64,000 nucleotides of DNA, from the NCBI GenBank assembly GCA_022577435.1, contig JAKOON010000013.1, forward strand, positions 18,122,012 to 18,186,011. The letters run 5' to 3'. Made by a program: the position numbers and the translations under genes. The stretch comes from Embiotoca jacksoni. Lineage: Eukaryota; Chordata; Actinopteri; Embiotocidae. Of the stretch, positions 53,601-64,000 are shown one piece after another (positions within the stretch are counted from its first letter, which is position 1; every line of letters begins with the position of its first letter). The notes under the pieces are model-generated. The model was given only the letters and a program-made list of their open reading frames with translations, had not been told where the DNA came from and searched no databases.

Positions 53601-56542
53601 TTGTTTGGGCAGCATTTGCATTTGAGCAAATTTTGGCACCCCCCGTAGCATCTGTGTGACAGAGTGGAACTGCCTGGCACCTCTTTATATGTATATTTAT
53701 GTTCTCCCCATCTGTCTCTTCTCTCCATTTTCTCACGCACTGAGATCCCTCTGAATATTTTCAGTCAGGTTTTTAGGCCAAAAAGTTTTGACAGAAAAGA
53801 GGAAACAGAGATTGCAGGACCACCGGCTCACAGTTGCATATATTGTCTAGACAGTTTGCAAATCAACTACACATTGCCCCGTGCAAGTTAATAATAAGCT
53901 GCCAACAGCAATACAAATATAAAAGCAAAAGTCCCCTTATGGTGCACCTGTACAGAAGTTGAATATTTCACAGCTAAGGAAATCCATATTTCAACCTAAC
54001 ATGTCTGTTCAGGGCTTAAGTATAAAGAACTCTATTATTAGTAACTGAAAAGTTGCAGCTGAATTGAATGCTCTGCAAATATTGTAATTCTTTCACTCCT
54101 AGTTGGCACAGAAAAGTTTGGTGCGTTAATAATCTCCCGGGAGAAAGACGACTTCTTGATGGGTTTCTGGCACATCCAGCAGTCGGGAAGATTTCTATGA
54201 GATTTGCAGCTGCTGAAATAAACAGTAAGAGGGCACCAGGAGACATGTTCAACCAGCAGTCAGCTAAAGGTTCAGCCAAACACACTTGTAATGTATCACA
54301 TTGACATTGTTGACAGTGTTGTGGAAACTGAGCATGGAAAGGCCAGAAGAGGTCAGGATAACTGCTCTGGCAGTTAACTAGTGTTTCCATGTTGGTGTGT
54401 GCGTCTGCGTCATGCCACAACACAATATGATGCAATCTCATACAATAAACAAGCACGAACTGCAACCTCCAAAAAATTCACAGCACGTTTCTTTAAAAAC
54501 AAACAAATAAAAAAGAAAACACAATATACGGAAAGTTTTGCAACTCATACAATTTATTGTTTTGGATTGCATTATGTGGTAATGTGCTCCTGTGTGTTGC
54601 ATTATTCAGCCAAAGGCCATGCAGAGGCTGGCCAGCAGGTCTCACACCTGTGCAGAATACTACTATATTTGCCACTTTTCCTCTCCGTATCTTGGGGTAA
54701 GAATGTAATTTGCCTCATAAATTAAGGATTAACTGTGTCTTGCTCCAACATGTCACCTGTATTTTCCTCACTCTCAGTGTCATCGTATACTGAAGTGAAT
54801 GTTGAGAGATGGTTTTTTTTGTCTGGAGGATTTAAAGGCTACAAGGCAGGTTCCTCTACATATATTTCATTTTGATGTATAAATAATTTATCCAATGAGG
54901 TAATGTTGGTTTACCACATGATTTACACCACGATCACACTTTTAAAAACAAATACAAATCTTTTCCATGTTAATAACTGACTTTAGCTAACAACACAAAC
55001 ATAACTTGTGGAAAAAAAAATATTTATTTTGTATTTCATTAAAAAGTTGAAAGGTAGTCTATGGTGTTGGAGACTTTTGGTAGCCAACCTCTAGTGGCAC
55101 TCAGTGGTATTGCAGCTGAAGGCAACATTCATTTTCTGTTCATGCACCCGTTATGAGGGTTTTAAAGGATTCATAGTTGACAAAACTGTCAAGAATAACC
55201 AAAGAACAACTGACATAACAAACACATCAATCATCAAAGACATTAATAAACGTGTAAAATCTCTGTATGTGCTAACAGCTAAATTTTAAAGTGTGTTGGA
55301 AGCCGTTTACTGACTAATTATAAATTGATTCAAGTTAAACTATGCAACCTTTGAGAAAATAAATGTGACATTGATCCTCTTATTTGTAAAAATACTTTTA
55401 AACTCATACAGTAAACTAAAATATGCACCGTGGTTCACTTCAGTACACTCTTTGATTTGTCAGCCTGGTAGCTGAAGGTGACTAATATCCCCTAATACTG
55501 TTTAACTTGAGGTAAACATTGCAGAATAATGCAGATGTCTGAGAAAGTTTGCTTACTTTATGAATCTTACTAAACATTTATGCCACGACTGTCTGGTGTA
55601 GCCTCTGTGAAAAAGAGTTCTAAAGTCTCAAACAAGTTGTTCACGTGTGAATTGAGGTGAAACTGAATTGTTATGAATCCAAGCTGTGATGGATAGGTGA
55701 GCTGTCCAAGTTGTTGGAACAGACTCTGAGATTGATGAAGGACATAATCCACTGCAGAAAATAAATAGATGACTAAAACGTTGAGGAAATTAGAGAACAT
55801 AACATCGACACAAAAGGAATTAAAGGATCTGGGCATAATGGACGAGTAGTTTGGCATTGATTGATGGATGATGATGGATGTTGTTGCAGCTGAACTAGAA
55901 TTATTTACACGCCTCTCCACAGTCTGTTTTGTCTGCATTAGGGGACTTCCTGCTCCACATTTTTTTTTGTAATTAGGACACGGCTTAGCATAAAGTGTGA
56001 CCATGAGGGAGAATCCATCATACTGTCTGTCACTGTGCTGTCAACACAGAGGCATCATGAGACAAAGGAGAAGCCAAGAAACACACATATAGTACTGTAT
56101 ACAAGTACATGTAGTATTGTAGATAAGTATTCACGCGTAAATAAATTCATATATGTGGCTTAAACATGAACCAAATGAAGTAAATAATCCAGTAATACTG
56201 TATGTACTTCTACATCCATGAATGACATCCGTATTATATGAATAATAACTCATTGAGGTTTGACTAGCACACTGCAAATAAATAGCTAATAACCCTAGCA
56301 CTCGCAGCATGATTTCCTTCTGCAAAGTACACCAGAAGACATTGAGAAGAAGTGTGTTTTTGCACACAGTATTTGAAGTTATGTTTCAAAGTGTCTAAAA
56401 AGGTTCAAAGTTACCTAAAATAGTTTGTGAGAGATATAAATATGCTCAAAGCAAATGTGAACAATTAAAGTCTCACAGTAGAGCCTTTTGGCTTTAATAA
56501 GGTAGCATGCCGGCTCAGAAATATGCAGCCAGTGCGTGTACA

Positions 56543-56545
<3 letters not shown>
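50604..56545. other. Flanking sequence with no recognised genes
   Basis: About 6 kb of AT-rich, largely unique sequence. Open frames such as 52519-52836, 54016-54465 and 55570-56004 show no domain, splice or composition support. Confidence 0.5.

Positions 56546-56613
<68 letters not shown>
56546..56613. repeat. (TG)n microsatellite
   Basis: An uninterrupted TG dinucleotide tract of about 68 bp. It explains the poly-Cys/Val and poly-His/Thr frames here. Confidence 0.97.
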
Positions 56614-56616
<3 letters not shown>

Positions 56617-57829
56617 TGGACACTCAAAGACACGAAGGGATGAGAAACTTCCACAGACACATTTCCAGAAAAGCGATTGTCTATACTTCTGTGAAGTATG
56701 ATTAATAACCCAGGCGTTTAGGAAAGAAAGTCTTTGTTGAGCATATCTTTGAGGCTTCCGAGGTAATTACAGAATACACTTTGCACCAGGTCCTCACACT
56801 ATCAAAGAATTTATAGTATTTTATCTGCGAATGAGAATCCTACATTATACCCATTACCAATTATGAGTCTATTACATTGATTCATGACCACTGAAATTAA
56901 TAGACCTTGGCTACTAGCAAACAATAGCGGCACAGCAGCAGAACCCGTAGAAACTGCAGCTTGCTGAGCTGGACATTCTTAATTAAAATAATGCATGTTG
57001 ACCTTCCAACAACGACTCTTGAAAATGCTACGCAAAGATAAATGTGACTGCTTTATGTGACAGTTTACTTAATGAATCCACCATCTTTCCGTTTTTTTTT
57101 TTACATCAGGTCCAATGAGAAAGATGATAAATTTAACTCAGCGGTTGTTTAAGTTACCGTGTTATGTGATTACGTTTAATCTAGGCTAAATTGAAGTGTT
57201 AAATCGATGGATTTGCATCGAATAAAATCTGAATTTGAATGTCACGAGAAACAAACAAACAGAAAGAAAGAAAATTGAAGACATTTCTCTTTAAAGTAAT
57301 AACAACATTTCAACTCTGTTTCAACTTTGAGAGACAAACATCTTGTTTTTCTAAAAGTGTGTCAGACATTGACTTTGCAGTTCAGTTCCCTATGATACAA
57401 AAGGAAGGGATTAAGGCTGTGATTCTTACTAAATCACTTTAAACTCTGAATGATTGCCTCACATCTCCTCTTCTTCTTGATGACGCAGCTCATCCCTGAT
57501 TCATGCAGTGTAGCTAGAATGGTACTTCTCTATTTTGAGAGCATTAAAAAAAAAAGATATGTAATAAAATAATGCTTTATAGGAAGGTTACACATAAATT
57601 GAATTAAATGCACTATGCTTATACAGTTATCATGCAATGGCTACTATGAAGCAAAATATGCGCTGTCTGTAGTATACCCCTCAGTTGTCATCTACTTTCT
57701 TCCATCTGCCAGTATTGAGTTACATCCTTTTGTCCCTAAAGGAAGTTCTTGGCATGAAAGACCTTCCAGGAGTATGAGTTTTCATGAGTCTATAACCTTA
57801 CAAATAGCTCATTTATTATTCTAATACGG

Positions 57830-58055
57830 TGTAGATCAGTAAGTTTCCGAGACTGCTCCTGCTGATGCATGGCACTTTGACATGCACGAAGCAGAAGGAA
57901 GTTACAACCCTAATGAGTAAGTGTTCGAAATGTTGGCACTTGATCAAAATCAGCACCCATGTCACACGTGCTTTTGTGCGCAGGGGTTTGGTGCATTACT
58001 GATGTTTTACGCACCTGAAACTTGAGCAGAGAGCACACATCCAAGTTTGTGACAA
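57830..58055 (+). mobile_element. mariner-like transposon 5' fragment, second copy
   Basis: It contains GATCAGTAAGTTTCCGAGAC near the start and ACCTGAAACTTGAGCAGAGA at about 58012-58031, the same layout as the fragment at 27.55-27.83 kb: a terminal block, about 170-190 bp of leader, then the LKLEQRA start of the transposase. It is truncated right after that point and abuts another repeat. Confidence 0.55.
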
Positions 58056-58074
58056 ATGATTGGGGACCAGAGAG

Positions 58075-58350
58075 AACTAGCAGGGAGCCAATTCAAGTGG
58101 TTAAGAGTGGTGATCCCGAAGTGACCATATTTGTGCGGGCTGGGGAAGAGCAGTCGGTGAATCTGACTCGATTAGACTGAAAACCAGAGGACACTGGGCT
58201 CGCCCACCTACAGCAGAAACCGGACTGCACACCAAGCATGTCAATCAAACTTGAAAAGCACCCAAACATATCACTTTTTGAGGCCTAATATGTAATTATT
58301 TATGAAATGAATATCAGCTGGACCACCAGAAAACTAATCAGAGGGAGGGG
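58075..58350 (+). repeat. Dispersed repeat, copy 3 of the three-copy family
   Basis: It contains GAAGTGACCATATTTGTGCG and GGCTGGGGAAGAGC, then AGAGGACACTGGGC, TGTCAATCAAACTTGAAAAG and GAGGCCTAATATGTAATTAT. Order and spacing match the copies at 10.32-10.63 kb and 13.55-13.73 kb (reverse). It begins about 20 bp after the mariner fragment. Confidence 0.6.
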
Positions 58351-59950
58351 ATTTTTTTTTTGCTGTGCTGGATAAGAACAGATCTGCTTATATGCAGAAT
58401 GGGCACATTTATGTACACAATAATATTCTTTCACATTGTAATCTTTTTATTTTTAATCTGCCTCAAGATGCAGCTGACCGCACATCATTTTAAGACCAAC
58501 ACATAAGAGTGCAAGTACATTTGTTATTTAAACATAGTGGGTGCCGGACGGGCAAACGACACCTGCGTCAGTATGAAATGTGCTTGGTGATGCTTTGTGC
58601 CGTGTGTAAGAACGAGTTCAAAGAGGCCTACAAACGATGTGAAGGTCATTAAGTTTGCAAGCATTCAAAAAACTGGCCAAAATTAAAATTTTGACCTGAA
58701 AATGTCGCTGGATGAAAATCACAAAAGCTTTTTCAGTTATTTTGAAGTGGAAGATATATGTGTGCAAACGTCAATGGCGATCCAGTGATTCCCAGCATGA
58801 ATGAATATTTAAAGTGAGCTGACTGAGTCAATATTACCCCAAACTAATGACAGACTGAACGTATTACTGGACTAAAAATGAATCAGAGACATTTACTGAC
58901 ATACTGAAATATTTTGGAATGATGATTTGATTTGACCACTTAGCTATTGCTATTATTTTTAGTCCAGAATATTTGAAAATGTGTCCCATTTTAATGTTGA
59001 AACTAACTCCAATGTGTCTTAGACGAGGTTAAGATCTAAATCTAAAAGTTCTCAGTATATGGCAAACTCTGCACAGGACAAAAACAAATAAGACCCTTAA
59101 AACTTCCCAACTTTATTGCTGGGGTAAAAAGAAGTTCATTATACATCAGAGATTTAAGGCCAGCCGCTGTGTATCAGGCATTAAAGGCCTGATCCAGCTC
59201 CCTGGCTGCATTTCCATACATGCCATATCGCATGGTGTCAACAGGGTCTTCTTAGATAAAGAAACCCTCTGTATTCTATACGCACAGCTTCACAGACAGC
59301 CCTAAAGAACCAGAGAGCATGCAATAGTCAAAAAGCTCTGCAAACATATGAATTTTAAAGGGGGATGAGGCAGTACATGGGCTTGCTATTATGCACTTTA
59401 AGCTCATTTAAATAACAGCCTGTCCTCCACACATAATGTCTTAATCTGTAAAAGCAGAGCATAAAATGGTAGGTTTACAAAACAGCTTAATATAGGAATG
59501 TATTGTATCCAAATATACTGTTCACCTCTTAACTGGTCATCACAGCATGCATTCAGTGTTTCAGTGAGGGGATTATCAACATGATTAAGGATCACCAAAA
59601 CCCTATGATGTAAGGTCATTTGCACATTTTGTCTGGCTAATGTGAGTTACGGGATAATATTTTTTGTATTCCTTTTGATCCCTTATTCCAGAGGGAGCTG
59701 CAGCAGTTATGAGCCTACCACTTGCTGTGGCTCTCTATGCTATTAAACCCAGGCTGCATCATTACAGCATGCAGAGACTAGTTAGTTGTCTGCAGTGAGT
59801 TATAACTGGCTGCTGCTGCGGCTGTGTTTATGACAGGTGAGGCTATCGCTTCAGAGCTGCGGCTCTGGTTGTGGCTGTGATTACTGTGTTCCAGTTATTT
59901 TAATTATGGCAGTGGTGATTGTGGCAATGATTAATGCTGCAGCTGCTGTG
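58351..59950. other. Flanking sequence with no recognised features
   Basis: AT-rich sequence with ordinary stop density. Nothing identified. Confidence 0.5.
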
Positions 59951-59956
59951 ATTACA

Positions 59957-60241
59957 TGGTAAATGGGAAATGGTCTGTACTTGTATAGCGCTTTATCACC
60001 GTTCGGTCTCAAAGCACTTTAACATGGTTTTCCCATTCACACACTAATGAGACAGATCACCATGCTAGGTGCTGCCATCAGGAGCACATTCACACACCGA
60101 TGGTACACCATCGGGAGCAACTTAGGGTTCAGTGTCTTGCTCAAGGACACTGAGGCATGTGGACAGGAGGAGCTGAGGATTGAACCACCAACCTTCCGAT
60201 TAGTGCGCAACCCACTCTACCGACTGAGTCACAGCCTCCCT
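59957..60241 (-). mobile_element. tRNA-derived SINE (minus strand)
   Basis: On the minus strand the head at about 60241-60165 reads GGCTGTGACTCAGTCGGTAG, AGTGGGTTGCGCACTAATC and GGTGGTTCAATCC. This gives an A-box-like and a B-box-like internal RNA polymerase III promoter at tRNA spacing. The body includes TTGAGCAAGACACTGAACCC and the end CGCTATACAAGTACAGACCA, TTTCCCATTTACC. The layout matches a very common teleost SINE-like repeat. The 94-codon plus-strand frame here is an artefact. Confidence 0.7.
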
Positions 60242-63200
60242 ACAAGGGCAATGACACCTATGTTTTTAATGGGTGTGAGCCACATGCAGGGGTTGCAAAC
60301 TGACACATGCTTTGCCAGTTGTGTATTATAGTCAAAATATCTCTCTAAAATCCTGTGCAATGAAGGGGAATCCAAAGCAGCAGCATTGTCACATCTAAGT
60401 GACAGCATTACAAATAGCTATAGCCATAGCATACCTGCCAGCATAAAGGATTCAAGAGTTATTTTTTGGCAGGCATGGTGATAGTTAATAAGTAGCCTGA
60501 CTGAATTTATGATATGATACAATAGCATTATCAATTCATCATAAAACCTTTATCATTCCGTGATCTTAATAAGCGTGTCTCAAAGCGTTTGCTTCTGAGC
60601 TTGTTGTATGTGTTGCTGTGTTAGAATCAAACCTACAGACTCTGTAGAAGACATGACCACTATGCTGGTGACAAGCGGATAGAAACAGAAACTCTACAGT
60701 TGGTTGCCAGGTTGCAGTGATAGATTAGTTTAAGTCTGTGTGTATAGACTGTATTTCAACAATGAGCTGGGAACTTTGGTGACGTCAGACAAACATACAA
60801 AACTTGTGCATTTCTTTACGATGATTATTCCAAACAAAGTTTGAGGGCCGTGCAAATCACATGAGAGGAACAAGAAAACAGAAGGGTGCTGGGAGATAGC
60901 CTTAAAATATGGGAGAAACCCAGGAAAACTGTAGTGTTGGTAGGTCTGCAGCAGAGCCTTATTTAGAGACACAGGCATAGGAAAACACAGAAACAACCAC
61001 AAATACAACCATAGAGTCTGATACAACAAGTGTTGGGAATGTTACTTTTGAAATGTAACAGTGACAGATTATCTGATAAAATGTAATAACTAGTGTAACT
61101 ATTTTCATTACCTCATTGAAGTATTTCTGATCACTTCTCTAACAAATGTTTCAAAACGGGCAATAAAACTGAACTCAGCACTGATTACTGTCAAACTTTG
61201 ATTAAAAGTTCCTTAATATAACTTGAAGTAAGATCTGAATGTTTTGATTTTAAAGCACAAACACTAAAACAAATCCCAGTCTGTTGATCACAACTGACTG
61301 CAGGGAAGGGAACATTTTCCCAGAACCTCAAACCAAGTCTACATTCAGGTCGACTCCTCGCTGAGCGATGATAGAACTATCAACAGAGCTTTCTTACAAG
61401 AAAGTATGATTAGAAATATGGAGTATGAATCAAAGAAAATGTAACATGTATTGAGGGTAACACAAACGCATAGCTCAGCTCAGAAAAAAACCCAAACATT
61501 CCTGTACAGTGAAATTTCAGGGGCACTGCGGACCTCTGAGAGAAAGCAGGACGTAATGGGATATATGGTTTTCTGTTCGAGGGAACTGAAGTTTTTCAGA
61601 GCCTCTTGGAACAAATGAAATCCACAAGACTTCATATACACTGCTCCTATCTATTGATGTCATAATGAATCCTCTCAAACCTGCAACTTAAAAGCAGGAT
61701 CTTATCTTTGTACACTGCAGAGTCTATCATGAAAAACAGAGTATATCGAATATATATGACGGGGGTTTTCTAACGGCAGTTCAAGATATGGTTTATCACT
61801 TCAATGCAATAGTTGACTTTAGGTCTTTCTAAGGCTGCACCAAGTGTAAAATGTATTGCCTTGCATTGCTCATCTATCATGCATGCACAATCTGTCTGGG
61901 GATTCACTCCAGTTTTTCACCCTCCTCAATGCATTGTCTCTCTCTTTCACCGTCTGTCTTCCTCACATTGGGATGCTGTCTTTTTAATATCAGGATTCTG
62001 CCAGTGATCAGGTGACAGGGGTGTACACCATGTCAGATTAGTAAGTCTGCCATATTATCCAGAAATGTGTGGGAGACTACAAAGCCCTGTCAAGTGCCAG
62101 AGAAGCTCACTGTTTAATCTCTCAGTACAAACTCTGCCGCAGGACATGGCAGCGGGTTTTTATTTTTATTTTTATCTGTAACGCCACAAAAAAAGAAAAT
62201 TACCAGAGTCGGATTTGGTTGCTGTAGTTTCAAACACATAAAGGACAGCAGTGTGTATAACTACAGACATGACCAGTGAATGCAGAAAATCAATCATTGG
62301 AAGGAGAAGGGAGTATCATGGGGAGATGACACGTGTAAAATGTCTCTCAACCTCATCTGGTGCAGCAGTTATTAGACAAATCCTTCCAGTGGGAGGGAGG
62401 ACAAATTTAGTTCAGACTACTGCAGTATTGCATAATTTTTTTTTTTCCCAGACAGATATGTCAGCATATTATTGACATTATTGGGCAACCCCACACTGAA
62501 GACAGAAACACCATTTCCTCACAACATTTTCCATGTAACATGCATCCCTCTTGCTGGGAGTCCATTCCCAGAGAGATTTCTGCGCTTGATGTCTCTTCCA
62601 CGAACACCACCGAACACTTTCTCCTTTCAAAAATATGGCCTAATCAAAGCCAGGGCAGGAGCGGGAGAACGTCTAGAAAAGTTCACGTTGAAGAGACTCT
62701 ATTCGTCCAAAAAAACACCATAAATTGACTCTTCTAAACTCAGTGGGCGACCTACTTTTGTGCAGCCAATTATATAATGTCTGCCATTTGCATCTTTTTT
62801 TTTTTTTTTTAAGTGGGTCAAGAAATACGAGAAATCTGAAAATAAGTGAATAAAGTTTGGGTGTGTGTACAAAGAAGGTGCAGAATTTGTTCTTCTTTTC
62901 TGACTGATGGTTAACAAATGTTTGGGTTGTAGGCATCAATTAAACATGGATTATTTAGACAAACAGAAAGCTGTTGACATAAACGGGAAGATCTTTAAAA
63001 CAAAATCAAGCTCCCGACCAAAGATTCTCCTCGTCAACAAACTAGTCGTGAGTTCAAGCCAAATGTCGACAAGTCTTTACTGAAATGCTACAATAAATAA
63101 TGAAATAACTGAACTAAGAATAAAATGGTACTACATTACAGAGATATACAAAACTGAAATAATGAGCTTTTAAAATATAACTTTTCCAACCGAATGCACA

Positions 63201-63393
63201 AAGCGAGCCGCCTGTTAACATCAATGCCAAAAGGGACAAGGATTCTGAATGTGTCCCGAACATCCAGCAAGGAGACAGAACATTTAGTTACTTTATTTCA
63301 ACACAGAACATTGTATCTTAGCTTTACAGCATCTGTGTCAAGGCAATATAAAAGATTACTGACAGCCAGGACACAAAAGAAAATGCACCCTCC

Positions 63394-63395
<2 letters not shown>
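60242..63395. other. Flanking sequence with no recognised features
   Basis: About 3.1 kb of mostly unique, AT-rich sequence with short A and T runs. No exon or repeat identified. Confidence 0.5.
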
Positions 63396-63456
<61 letters not shown>

Positions 63457-63470
63457 ATGGGGGGGGGGGG
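63396..63470. repeat. (TG)n microsatellite followed by a G-run
   Basis: About 59 bp of TG repeat, then GGATGG and a run of about ten G (63461-63470). The compound tract explains the overlapping 160-codon plus-strand and 85-codon minus-strand frames. Confidence 0.97.
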
Positions 63471-63575
63471 TTGAGAGAGAGGAACATAGACAGGAAAAGA
63501 AGGTTGAAGGTGCACTTAAATTCAGAAAGCCCATATCACAAAACCTATTGCACATAGTGTGTTACTTTCCCATAC

Positions 63576-63650
63576 CTGCAGCTCCTGACCATGGGGATGT
63601 CTTTAGTCTGGTCTGGATCTGCCAACCAGTCTTTACTGTCCGCAATAATT
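63576..63650 (-). CDS. Candidate 75-bp coding exon of an unidentified gene
   Basis: On the minus strand, CTCTGTCTCTGCAG (AG at 63652-63651) precedes a 75-bp segment that ends CTGCAG|GTATGG (63576/63575). Both splice sites are good. One frame reads IIADSKDWLADPDQTKDIPM, then VRSC, with one leading and two trailing bases. A second frame is also open, so the frame is not proved. I do not recognise the protein. It lies 17.6 kb upstream of the candidate gabrp-like promoter on the same strand, so it is probably from a neighbouring gene or an alternative upstream exon. It could also be a false exon. Confidence 0.35.
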
Positions 63651-63889
63651 CTGCAGAGACAGAGACACCATTGTAATGTTCTTGCATGGACTGGGCCTTT
63701 ATTTCCCTTTCTGGGGAAGTGAACACACTGCACAACATTTTGATTAAGTGCTATACTGAAACTTGAGCTTATCTGGACATTGTGTGGCTGATTACAGTAA
63801 ATGAATCACTACTATCTGCATGTACTTCACAGTGGCTGTGGCTATGTGATGCTAATGTTACTTTTAATAACTTTATAAAAGTGTCTGGA

Positions 63890-64000
63890 GCTACTGGGAC
63901 TGACAAATGAGGCCATGGCGGAAGGGCCATTACTTTACACCACCGAGGCCCACTAGGGGTTGGATCCAAAAAGGCTCTGGCGCCATAGACTCCCATTCAA
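63890..64000. repeat. Dispersed repeat shared with 13.04-13.16 kb (runs off the window)
   Basis: It contains TTACACCACCGAGGCCCACT, then GATCCAAAAAGGCTCTGG and GCCATAGACTCCCATTCAA. The matching copy at 13.07-13.13 kb reads CTACACCATTGAGGGCCACT to CCATAGACTCCCATTTAAAA. It is cut by the window end. Confidence 0.65.

Noticed and set aside
54016..54465. 149-codon minus-strand frame
   Set aside because: Considered as a possible exon of a neighbouring gene, but I found no convincing splice pair or recognisable motif.
60047..60331. 94-codon plus-strand frame
   Set aside because: It lies mostly within a tRNA-derived SINE read on the opposite strand.
63194..63676. 160-codon plus-strand frame with a Cys-Val array
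   Set aside because: It depends on the TG microsatellite and G-run; nothing coding-like on either side.

Overview
This is a window of vertebrate nuclear DNA, almost certainly from a ray-finned (teleost, probably percomorph) fish. It has spliced genes with GT/AG introns, long CA/TG microsatellites and no operon-like coding. Its dispersed repeats are typical of teleost genomes: L2/Rex-type LINE tails with pentanucleotide ends, a tRNA-derived SINE, hAT, Tc1 and mariner pieces, and solo gypsy-type LTRs. I see no bacterial, viral or plasmid gene set and no CRISPR array. The species cannot be named from the sequence alone.

One gene is well supported. It lies on the minus strand and is the 5' part of a GABA-A receptor subunit (Cys-loop ligand-gated chloride channel), most like the pi subunit (gabrp). 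Five coding exons join in perfect phase: 34664-34716 (start codon and signal peptide), 6937-7049, 5370-5437, 3926-4143 and 563-645 (Cys-loop). Together they encode about 178 residues, the signal peptide and much of the extracellular agonist-binding domain. The rest of that domain, the four membrane segments and the 3' UTR lie beyond the left edge. The start-codon exon opens with a 3' splice site and 37 nt of 5' UTR, so at least one upstream non-coding exon is needed. A CpG-rich segment at about 45.93-46.2 kb with a consensus 5' splice site (45934/45933) is the best candidate for that exon and the promoter. That makes the gene about 46 kb long here, most of it one 27.6-kb intron and one 11.2-kb 5' UTR intron.

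The introns and the right-hand third (46-64 kb) are mostly non-coding and rich in mobile-element debris. Two LTRs without internal regions, at 16117-16726 and 26738-27512, each have a perfect 5-bp target duplication. There is also a decayed L2/Rex-type reverse transcriptase remnant (about 19.7-21.0 kb), a LINE tail nested in an older repeat (25.87-26.46 kb), LINE tails at 41.4 and 48.0 kb, two mariner-like 5' fragments, a Tc1-type end and a tRNA-derived SINE. Further items are a hAT element with a partly preserved 8-bp duplication, a small inverted-repeat MITE family, and several short repeats present two or three times. A 75-bp minus-strand exon candidate at 63576-63650 may belong to an upstream neighbour.

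I did not find a convincing previously undescribed system. The items most worth a second look are the split 5' UTR with a short upstream ORF that ends just past the splice junction, a perfect 21-bp hairpin at 8415-8470, the CpG-rich 70-codon ORF near 42.0-42.2 kb, and the orphan exon at 63.6 kb.
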